DNA from: Silene latifolia
Lineage: Eukaryota; Streptophyta; Magnoliopsida; Caryophyllales; Caryophyllaceae
Assembly (NCBI RefSeq): GCF_048544455.1
Contig: NC_133536.1
Location: 39,884,652-39,948,651 of the forward strand
Length of the DNA stretch: 64,000 nucleotides
Direction: 5' to 3'
Below, piece by piece: positions 55,301 through 64,000 of this stretch. The notes below the pieces were generated by a model, which ran no database searches, was not told the DNA's origin, and saw nothing but the letters and a program-made list of their open reading frames with translations. The first letter of the stretch is position 1. Each line of letters begins with the position of its first letter. Both the position numbers and the translations under genes were made by a program.

Positions 55301-56613
55301 TGTAACACCCCCGTATTTCGGGATGCCTTACCAAGGACCATCGTAGTGTATGAAGGTATTACCATCTCGGTCACCCGAGGTAGTGGATCAAATAAATAAT
55401 AAAAGAACACTTTTAATAAGTTACTTTAACTCTTTACAACCAAATACAAAACCGATTACAAGTGGTAGCTATGACTACTATAGAACTCATGCATCAGAAC
55501 ATCTATGACAGTAGCGTGATGATTCGATCCCCTCCATGCCCAACAGCAAAAACCAACGGTACCTGCTAAGCCAACTACACACCATACCCGAATGGATCAC
55601 CACAGTTTTGAAAATATAACACGGGGTCAGTTACTGAACAATTAAGATAAGACAAATATGATAAGTAACCAACTGATCATCCACCATATCCGGTCTCCCG
55701 ATCTCACACAGTAACCGACTACACACCAAGGTGTGTAGCCCTCCCATACTACCCATCGCAACAGGTAGCCCACGCCGCCGGTGGGGGACCGCACCAATAT
55801 CCCGCTCATCAATGAGCGATAACTCTGTCCCTTAATGTGCACATCCCTTCCCGTGACGGGTTCCACGGAGGGCGAACTAGGGCGTGAAGCCACTCCCGCA
55901 AGTGACTCCACCACAACCATCACAACATTGTCACAACCACCACCACGACACCAACACTTCGATGATCAGCAGAAAACAGTCATACATAATACAATCACAT
56001 TCTTAAATCAATTAACAGTAACTGAGTAGGGAAACCCTACCTTATCGCCAACCATGAAAATGCATCCACACACAGCCAAGCAAGACTCCGAGACGCATCC
56101 TACAACGATGAACACATCCTATTATACAACTACTTCCAACAATCTACTGAAAGAGACCACAAAACAGCGACTTACCTACTAACGCGGACCGACGGTGACA
56201 CGGACGACGACCACGCACGCATCCTTCCTATGCAATCCGGTCCTTCCCATGGTTGAGGTGTAGGCTACATACATGAGAGTGTATAGAGGTAGGGGTGATA
56301 GGTGAGAGAGAGGTAGGGTAGGGTTAGAGGAAGAGGAACTGTCGAAAAATGAGAAATAAAATGAATCTTGCGAACTTGCGTTTTTATATCGACGCGTTAA
56401 TAGCAGCCATACTCGGCCGAGTACTACCATACTCATCCGAGTAGGCTCTACTCTGTCGAGTATACAAAATACTCGGCCGAGTAGTCCCTGCTAGGTTGAG
56501 TAAACACTCTCGTAAAGCACCTATACTAACCTAGTCCCTCACCTATCTCTTCCTAAGGTCTTTCCTAGTCAAAGGGTCGGTCAAAAGGGTCCTTAAACAT
56601 CGTGGGTATTATA
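55301..56613 (-). repeat. E1 5' LTR
   Basis: An LTR of ~1.31 kb from TGTAACACCCCCG to GGGTATTATA, its last base being altered from the usual CA. A minus-strand TATA-like GATATAAAAACGC lies near 56378-56392, with palindrome motifs at 56408-56502 upstream of it. Confidence 0.93.
56408..56502. repeat. Palindrome cluster in the E1 5' LTR
   Basis: TACTCGGCCGAGTA near 56410 and 56470, with degenerate copies near 56430, 56449 and 56489. It corresponds to 51012-51105 in the other LTR. Confidence 0.9.
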
Positions 56614-57940
56614 TAAACTATGTTGTCAGGGCCTTAAAGTGCATGGGTGACAAGGGTATGTTCCTTTGGTGACTCGAAGAATTAATTTGAGATAACTCCC
56701 TCTGATCATAGACCAAAGAAGTATAATTAAGCTTGTAAAAATTTCCTTGTCGTGTGAGCACACTTAAAAGTGGACCCTAAGGATGGATATGGGTATGTCC
56801 CGTCCTAGGTAGCAAAGGATTTGATGACTCCATATCTAGGTCAAGGTGAAACTGGATTGGATATTTGGAATGTGGAGGTCGGAAATAAGAGGCTTTGATG
56901 AAACAAATCTCTGGAGCTTGATTTTGTGGAGTTAAGGATCGATGGGATTATGGCTTGGAAATGGAGTCTCTTGGCTTGATGTAGCCTGAGCACATAAGGG
57001 TAGGTTAAAGTGACGTGGGATTAAGTTTCCATGTCTTGTCCCTAAAGGATAGGTATATTTGACGAGCTTGAGAGGATTCTCAAAATTCCTAACTATCTCC
57101 TTTTAACAGTCTCGGGAAGGACTTAGGGTGTGTGATGTGTGAAAGGCTAAGTGAGGGTGCTAGATGACCATATTTATTGATGTCTTGATTCTACATAGAC
57201 TTCGGCAGTATCCCGTTCAGTATTTGATTTCGTACTCGTTTCTTGATTCAAACTCAGTTTCTTGGTCTGTAATATATTTAGGATTTGGCTCAGATTCTTG
57301 ATTCAGGTTTTTGAGGATAACTTTGACTTTGGATATCCACTTTCTTGATTAAACCTTCTTCTTTTGAATCTTTTATCTTGGATTACTTGCATAACCGCGG
57401 CCTTGGATATTGATCTTGGTCATTTATCTTGAGTGAGCCTCTGTCTTTGATCATGACTCGTATCATCTTGGATTTGCTTGCTACCATGGATTTGGGTTAG
57501 AATAGTACCTTTGGTGTAAAACAGGTTGGTCTTTAGTAAACAGGTTGTTTATTGTGGGAAATGGGTTTGCCTTCCGTCATGAATCGTTAATAAGGGAGAT
57601 GGTCTGGATTCTTCCTAGAATCTCTTAAGATAGGCTCATCCTAAACTAGGGTATAGTGAGGTCTCTATTGCCAGACATGGAATAGGTAAGAAAATGGACA
57701 CGGAGTTTCGGGTCCTCTACAACTTGGAGTGGAACATCATTTAAGTGCACTCACATCGACTGCCATGTGTTGTTCATTTTAAAATGTCTCAAATCGATTC
57801 TTGTTGTCACAGGAAAAGGGGAAAGGAAGAGATATGATAGAACATGTGGATTCAAAATTGTACTTTTATTGAAATGAGTAATGAATGTATTTAACATAAA
57901 CTCGAGAAGACACGTGACTCGTGGGACAGCCCCCAGGTTG
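56614..57940 (-). other. Noncoding part of a Tat/Ogre-like element
   Basis: No protein domain is found. 57180-57490 is a degenerate run of CTTGATT and CTTGGAT phrases. It appears to be continuous with 31003-31608 across E1. Confidence 0.45.
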
Positions 57941-58735
57941 TCACTAGGAATGGAAATGGACACAAAGAAAGACACTAGAAAAATTATGGGATAGAAAGTA
58001 TAGGACTCGGACTCGGACTCAGACTCAGACTCGGACTCGGACTCGGACTCGGACTTTGACGCGATCTTAGATCCAGACTCATAATCATCAGCCCATGCTT
58101 GAACATTTATTCTTCTGTCAACTGGCTTTGGCATCTGACTTTGAGCATTCACCCATTTGAGCACCTCGTCCTCATCATTGGGAACACTGTAAGGATAACA
58201 GTTAAGAAGAGTTTCTTGATAAGTGGTATATCCATGAGGATTGCCTAAATTGCCTTGTGCGCTAAAGGTTGAGAGGGACAACTTCCCGCTTTCGAAAATA
58301 TCCTAAATGACATGTTTTAATTTGAAACATTTCTCTGTATCATGCCCTTTGCCTCTACAGTACTTGCAGTAGGCATTCTCATCCCAGAACTTAGCCTTCT
58401 TCTCTGGATCTGGTGTAGGACCTACAGGCTTCAACATTCGTCGTTAAAGGACATCGGCGTATGTAATACCAATTTTGGTAAATTTCCTAGGAGGTGTGTC
58501 CTTCTTGTCGGAAGCTTATGTAAATGACCTTGGAGAGTTGTTACGTTTCTTTGACGAAGGCTCTATGAGGTTGCCTCTGTTGATTTTGATTCCTGGATAA
58601 GAAGAACTAGGAATAGATTGCCCACTTTTTTCTTTATCTTTAGAACTGTCAAGTTGAGGGTTTGTCTGGACACTTTTCATCTTTAGAGGTTGGGCCTCAA
58701 GATTCTTACCTATTTCAGCAAACTGGTTCTCCATG
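57941..58735 (-). pseudogene. Tat/Ogre-like gag C-terminus, copy 1
   Basis: Reading minus from 58735: MENQFAEIGKNLEAQ, a Ser/Lys-rich linker, then near 58380-58310 NAYCKYCRGKGHDTEKCFKL, a C-X2-C-X4-H-X4-C zinc knuckle of the style found in Ogre/Tat gag. A TAG follows within a few codons. The downstream acidic section (SVPNDEDEVLKWVNAQ) ends in a (Ser-Glu)n run from a GGACTC microsatellite (58003-58054). The rest of the frame toward 57751 is not recognised. Confidence 0.7.
58003..58054. repeat. GGACTC hexanucleotide microsatellite
   Basis: Nine near-perfect units, two with AGACTC, coding for Ser-Glu on the minus strand. Confidence 0.9.
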
Positions 58736-58772
58736 TTGGAAAGCCGAGAGTTTAGGTTATCAATGGCTCCCT

Positions 58773-59450
58773 CTATCTTAAAAATTTATCGTTGAAGGCA
58801 ATGGAAAGCATGAACATTCCACTTTGGATATCATCGTCTTCGAGGACATTGATTTCTTCGCTATCATGAGGAGAGAGGAGGTGAGAACAATCTATGAATG
58901 ATGTTTCATCATGTTTAGTGATATTAGACCCAAGAGGGTCGATCTTCTTGGATTGCTTGACGGAAGATGGCACAGGAAGCTTGCTCTCTTTGATCATATC
59001 CTGAATAATATGCTTTAGACAAAAGCATTCCTCCGTATATCGTATCCCCTACCTCGATGGTACTGACAATATGAATTGCCCTTCCAACTAGGCAATATCT
59101 TTTCAAGGTCTGGGGTTGGGCCAATTGGATGAAGTTTTCCCTGGGAAACCTGTCTTTGTAGAGCTACTTCATATGTGGTTCCGAGGTCAATGAATTTCCT
59201 ATGAGCTCGTCCCGGCCTTCTGGGAGGAGTTTCCAAGAGGTTGACTCCCTTGTCTTCATTGGCCTTCTTAGATGGGTGAGTTGTGTTGAAGCTATGACCT
59301 GGCCTTGGGGTATCTATCTGGTTTTCCATCTTGATGACACGAGCGCTCAAGTCTTCGATGGTGGCCTGAAGCTTAATGACTGCAACACTTAGTCCTTCGA
59401 CGACGATAGATAAACGTTCTTGAACATTTTCATTGGAAATCGCAGAATTC
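58773..59450 (-). pseudogene. Tat/Ogre-like gag section, copy 2 (upstream)
   Basis: Reading minus: a coiled-coil-like stretch (ERLSIVVEGLSVAVIKLQAT, then ARVIKMENQIDTP), a linker, then RKFIDLGTTYEVALQRQVSQ and GPTPDLEKILPSWKGNSYCQ. The zinc knuckle is decayed (CQYHRGRGYDIRRN, lacking the last Cys). The continuation, IKESKLPVPSSVKQSKKID and an acidic tail, is in a different frame. Copies 1 and 2 share the order ENQ ... RKF-G-TY ... GPTPDxEK ... zinc knuckle, so the module is duplicated. Confidence 0.65.
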
Positions 59451-60699
59451 CTACCGAGAACAAAATGACGCGTGTTACAACTTGATTTAGCATGGGATCA
59501 TACATACTAAGGAGACAAAAAAAAAGGATACACGACGAGACGAGTTGACTAGACTCTTGACTTATGAATTCATGAAATGTCGTGAGTGACTTCTCGTGTT
59601 TGAATTCACGTTGCTTGACTTTGACATTGGACTCGAGCGTTGACTTTGATGGAGTGACATTTATACAGTTGACCTTATTGACAAGATTGAAATTAACGTG
59701 ATCCTTAGACGTGTGTTTAGGACAGACTTGACTTGGGGTTTGGGTATGTTTGTACCCGAATGTGACACGAGGAGAATTCGGTGTGTTGACTCGAGTGTGT
59801 GAGTCGAGGTGTCGGAAATGTTTAGATCCTAACTGAGTTGGGGTAGGGGGTCCACAATGACGGCGTGATGTCTGAGGACTTGACTCGAATTTGAAAAGAT
59901 CCAAAATGTAATGGAAGAAGGGTTTATGACTCGACAAAGTTCTGACTACGACATAGTCGGTTTGAATTTTGACTTTAATTTAGCCCAATTGAATTTACAT
60001 ATTTACATTTACAAGGTTTGAGAATATTTTTTATTTAGAACGTTTTTTTTTGTTTATTTTGCGGGGGTTTTGAAATGGGTTTGAGGCCCGAAGTTTGACT
60101 TGATACTTGGACAAAGTTTCGGCTTAATTTGTGCTGTTTTGAAAATGTTTACATTTTGAAAAGGATTTTATTTTACAAAATTTGGTCATGGTTTTGTTTA
60201 CAAAATGGTGATCACGTATATGATACAAACATATATATGGGCATTATAATGGTATGCTAAGTGCATTTAAAGGGTTTTGGCTTAAAAGGTGGGTTGCCAT
60301 ACCAAGCAATCAAATCCTGGTCTGTGGAGAGGTTCATGCCAAACATGAGTAAGGTCGGTTCCTAGTCCATTTCCTCGAGTAGTGAAAGCCCTTGATATAA
60401 ACATGAGTATGTACCACTGTATAGTTGTCGTCAATCGCTATCCATCTTTAGGCCCAGATAAAAATTTGGACCATACAGACGGGACGATTGGTCGAATGGG
60501 TTGGGTTGGGTCTAAGAAGGCCGAATAAAACGACCTAAGAAGGTCAAGTAATGAAAACCGACAACTGTCTCGTATAAGATATTCCCTAACCTCGTTTAAC
60601 TTTCACCCTGGGTAACACGTAAGTGTATCTCCCCAACCGAGTCTCCAAACTATGGATATGGGCCACGGGGACGCTTGGGACAAGCGTTGCATTTGTGGA
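59451..60699 (-). other. Leader of the Tat/Ogre-like element
   Basis: A 182-codon frame (59389-59937) shows no recognised domain and overlaps the gag start. The rest is noncoding. Confidence 0.45.
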
Positions 60700-60716
60700 G
60701 TCGCCGCCAATTTTTA
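60700..60716 (-). other. Ogre-like primer-site-like sequence
   Basis: The minus strand reads ATTGGCGGCGACTCCAC, close to the TGGCGACTCC form of Ogre primer sites with a small insertion. If correct, the LTR lies to its right. Confidence 0.4.
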
Positions 60717-61368
60717 TGGGAAATTGGAACCGTTCGAATACCTCGTGTCATGTCAAGATACAAAATATTGACATGAACACTAAGAACTCATTGCCCTTGG
60801 CATTATATGTCTAGAATGATTCTCGTGGATGCCAATGAACATGGATGTTCACAAATATTTGGAGTAAGAGGTGAGGATACGTATTAGGAAGTCCTTTTAC
60901 TGAACACCTAATCCCGCCCTCCTTGATAGCGGCCTCTATTAATGATTAGGGAAGTCGTTCGTAGTTGATATGTCATCGATTATATGCATGAAATGCAACA
61001 TCCAATGGATTAATCCTAGCATGTGAATTAAACTATGTCGGTTATCACGTATATAGCAAACAATTGGGCGCAAAGTTGGAATTTAGAGTTAATTACATGT
61101 GAAAAGCCAAGTAAATAAATCATACAATAAATGATATGATATATAAATAACAGTAATTAAAATTACAATGAATTATAATGTATTAAATGATTTACATCAA
61201 AATAATACTTAAGACGGACAAATTTGGAGAAAAGAAAGGAAAATAAATGAGGTTAGAAAATATGGGCATATTAAGGGTGATATTATGGTTAATGGTTAAT
61301 TAATTACGTAATTAAAGATTAGGTCAAAGCGAGATCGGAAGTTCAGGGACAGAACTCACCTCAGAACA

Positions 61369-62585
61369 GGCACAACATCTACTGCGTCCCTTAGAAGAGG
61401 CGAAGCTATTACTGCGTCTGTTCCTGAGTTGAGTTCTGGCTGTGAAGTCAGAACCGCGGGTTTGTTAATATTCGTTGATAGATTTTATGATTGATTATCG
61501 ATATTTGACTCAAGTGAAAGTGATTTAATAAATTAATTATACATAAAACCGTCATAAAAGTGATAAACACAAATTAGAACGGATTAAAACGAGTTAAGAA
61601 TGAATTAGGCAGATTAGGTTAAATTATGAAGACGGAAACGAACTTGAAAGATATGATAAACTGGAAACATGTAGAAGGATGAATTCCAGAAACTTGATAC
61701 GAATGAATCGAGTCTCTAAGAATTCGTGTTTGATTTGATGACGAAAACCCGCAAATATCGATTATTAGGGATTTAAGACGTAAAATAAGACGATAATTAA
61801 AAGGAAAATATTAAAATCTTATCTTATATCTGAAGAAAGAAATGAAAATAAGAAGACAAAACAACAGAAAACCGAGGAAGAAGAAGAAGAGCAGGAACTG
61901 CGGCAGCCTCTGGAAGAGGAGCAGCAGATGCTGCGACTCTTCGAAGAGGCGCAGCAGTTGTTGTGTTTCTTCTCGACGTCTGTTTGCTGCTTATCCATAA
62001 AAACGGTTTGATAAAAGGGTTTTAGAAGTCGGTTTTTAACATACTTTTGACGTAAATCTTACATTAATTGGTACAAAAATAAAATACAATAAAAAGATGG
62101 GATTTACACCCTCAGACTTACATGTTAGCGACGCGAGATTTAACTAAATCGGCCTTTAGTGGTAACTCACTCGATCTATGCAAATATGAAAAATGCCCTT
62201 GAAAAAGGAATTAAAAGATTGATTAAATGATTGTGTAATGGTCAAATTGGTCGGTCATGCAAACTTGACTGGTACTCAGAATGATCTGATCTTACGTGGT
62301 CGATTGATCAAGCACGTAGGCGTCGAAAGCTTAGATCAAGGTCTAGAATGCAAAGAGAGAACAGAAGGGCGGACACTCGCGTGAAAAATATGTGAGGCAA
62401 AGGCCTCTATTTATACTAAACACACGAAGGAATTATGGTAGGGTAGAATTTGGGAAGGAATAGGAAAGAAAGATCCGGAAATAACTGGCTTAGTTGAAAC
62501 ACGGAAACTTGGACAAAAAGAAAGCCTGGAGAAATGGCGTAGCAGGTGCTGCGATCCTTCAAAGAGGCGCAACATTTGCTGCGTC
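61369..62585. repeat. Three dispersed copies of a 50 bp GCAGCA/TGCTGC motif
   Basis: 61369-61419, 61916-61966 and 62536-62585. The best copy contains GCAGCAGATGCTGC, then CTCTTCGAAGAG (a perfect 12 bp palindrome) and GGCGCAGCAG. Spacing is 547 and 620 bp. Confidence 0.85.
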
Positions 62586-62950
62586 ATTTCTCGAGTAGTA
62601 TCCTTCTGCACAAGAAAATACGTTTAACAGCCTGTCGTATTTTAGGCATAACTTTCTCTACAAGACTCGGCTTAAGGTGATTTTTGTGGCGTTAGAAAGA
62701 TAAAAGAAATATCTAGAACTTTCTGTGAAATAGGCCAGACCCAAAATGTCGCTATCACCTCGTAAAATGTGCCTAAATGTCGGGTTGTCATTTTAGCTAA
62801 ATAAAATGCACATTTTGTAATGTAAACTTTAAGTTTAGCCTAATGAAGTGACAAGGAACACAAAATGAGATATAATCCTAACATTTTATGACATCCTAAC
62901 CTTAGGTAGACAATCACATTGTTTTTTGACTCGGGATTTGACGGTTTTTA

Positions 62951-63888
62951 GGAAATGAAGTCGGTTTTTAACCCGGACTCCAAATGTACTCTAATTATTG
63001 TCAAAACGAGTGTAATGACACCTAGATGACAACCATGAGGTAGACACAAGTGTATGAGTTACCGTTAATTAACCGATTTAAAAAACGTTATAAAATCGCG
63101 ACATATGCTAAACATGCGGCCCAATCATCACTGGGTGTTTGGCGGGAGGTGCATAAACGAGGTATCCACAATAGTAAAATTCAAATTCGTTATTTTCACA
63201 AAATTTCCAACGACGGTATTAAAAACCGTCATTTTCGAATAACAAAAACAAAATAGCGAAATTCAAATCCGCTATTTCCACACAAATTATAAATTTCAAG
63301 CAGCGAAATTAAAAACTGTCCCTTCTTAAAAAAAAACACAGGATAACAAAACTCAAAGTTCGTTATCTTTCGCAAAATTAAAAAAAAAAAACAGCATTAA
63401 AAGGCAACGCACCTTCAGTATGGATAGCGAGCCTCAAAACACACCACCTTCAACACAGCTGGCGAGCCTCACAATGCGCATTCAATATGACCTCACTTTC
63501 AATATGGATGGCGAGCCTCAAAACGCACCACCTTCAACACAGCTGGCGAGCCTCACAATGCACATTTAACACGACTGGCGAGCCTAACAACTCAAATTCA
63601 ACATGACTGGCGAGCCTCAAAACACACCATTTCAACATGGATGGCGAGCCTCACAACGCACCTTTGTAGATACCTCATTTCTACACCTCTCGCAAACCAC
63701 CCGGTGATGATTGGGCCGCATGTTTGGTACATGGAACGATTTATGACAGTTCATAAGTTTATCATCAAGTGATAGCTCAAATACTTGTGTCTACCCCTTG
63801 GTCGTCATCTACGCACCATTACGGTCGTTTTGACAGTAATTAGAGTTCATTTGGAGTCCGGGTTAAAAACCGTCTTCATTTTCTAATA
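62951..63888. repeat. Inverted repeat, arms ~110 bp, around a 717 bp spacer
   Basis: 62951-63059 and 63777-63888 are inverted copies sharing CGGTTTTTAACCCGGACTCC and GTAGACACAAGT with scattered mismatches. The spacer holds the tandem array at 63423-63660. Confidence 0.85.
63423..63660 (+). repeat. Tandem array with core GGCGAGCCT
   Basis: Eight copies of GCGAGCCT at ~32-47 bp spacing, mostly within ATGGCGAGCCTCAAAACGCA-like or CTGGCGAGCCTCACAATGC-like units that alternate. Confidence 0.9.
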
Positions 63889-64000
63889 AATCGTTTAAAA
63901 TGCCGAGTCGGAATGTTCTGGAATATTCCGGATATTTATATTCCATAATTTTAATCTTTTCATCTTTTGGCAAAATATATCCCGAAATCATATTTTGAAC

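Larger units (their letters stand above)
31609..56613 (-). mobile_element. E1: non-autonomous LTR element with ATHILA-ORF1-like gene, split by G
   Basis: On the minus strand the 5' LTR is 55301-56613, then an initiator-Met primer site, a leader with palindrome clusters, one degenerate protein gene, a polypurine tract and the 3' LTR (50168-51216 plus 31609-31883). The 3' LTR is split by element G with TSD CCAAC. Without G, E1 is about 6.7 kb. No protease, reverse transcriptase or integrase is present anywhere in its ~4.1 kb interior, so it needs enzymes in trans. Its LTRs are homologous to those of G. Divergence between its LTRs is about 5% over the ~510 bp I compared. Flanking 5-mers TAAGA and TAAAC match only partly. 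Confidence 0.88.
60717..64000 (-). mobile_element. Probable long LTR of a Tat/Ogre-like element, repeat-rich
   Basis: No coding sequence is recognised in 3.3 kb. It contains three copies of a 50 bp GC-rich motif, a ~240 bp tandem array and a pair of ~110 bp inverted arms. Ogre-type LTRs are known to be several kb long. The outer boundary is not in the window or not visible. Confidence 0.4.

Noticed and set aside
57751..57960. Extension of the gag frame past the Ser-Glu run as a membrane protein
   Set aside because: It has no gag similarity after the microsatellite, and the hydrophobic residues look like chance in AT-rich DNA.

Overview
This is plant nuclear DNA made almost entirely of transposable elements. 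I see no intact host gene, no rRNA or tRNA gene and no CRISPR array. The evidence is LTR retrotransposons with plant-type priming sites (initiator-Met and Asp-like), plant Copia, Tekay-chromovirus and Tat/Retand coding domains, plus plant MITE families (Stowaway, Harbinger and hAT types). The Retand-like element and the general repeat style would fit Caryophyllaceae, since Retand was described from Silene, but that placement is only an inference.

Layout. 1-4130: a decayed long-terminal-repeat-like region with degenerate ~60 bp repeats. 4131-5710: unrecognised sequence. 5711-11199: a young, minus-strand Copia element with 236 bp LTRs and TSD CATTT. 11268-11699: a hAT-type MITE with an 8 bp TSD. 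14636-19600: an older, plus-strand Copia element with TSD GAGGA and an (AT)n expansion in one LTR. 20-25 kb: DNA-transposon debris, including a Harbinger-type MITE, a 1.6 kb element with ~215 bp inverted arms, and a Stowaway inside a Stowaway. 25.6-28.1 kb: two Helitron-like 3' ends and a gene-derived exon fragment. 28.1-31.0 kb: a duplicated AT-rich block, an Athila-like LTR and a TRIM.

31.6-56.6 kb is a three-level nest. The outer element E1 is a minus-strand non-autonomous LTR element with an ATHILA-ORF1-like protein and no reverse transcriptase. One E1 LTR is split by G, a Tekay-type chromovirus (31884-50162, TSD CCAAC). G's leader is in turn split by H, a Tat/Retand-type element (34046-43986, TSD GTTTA). 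LTR-pair divergence counted by eye falls inwards (about 5%, 1.7%, 0.4%), as nesting requires. E1 and G have homologous LTRs and share clusters of a 14 bp palindrome whose centre changes symmetrically (GATC in G, mostly GGCC or GGTC in E1), so E1 looks like a non-autonomous partner of the G family. H carries a separate antisense gene with its own TATA box and at least one intron.

E1 appears to sit in an older Tat/Ogre-like element. Its minus-strand gag remnants (57.9-59.5 kb), priming-site-like sequence (~60.7 kb) and a long repeat-rich LTR-like region fill the window to 64 kb.
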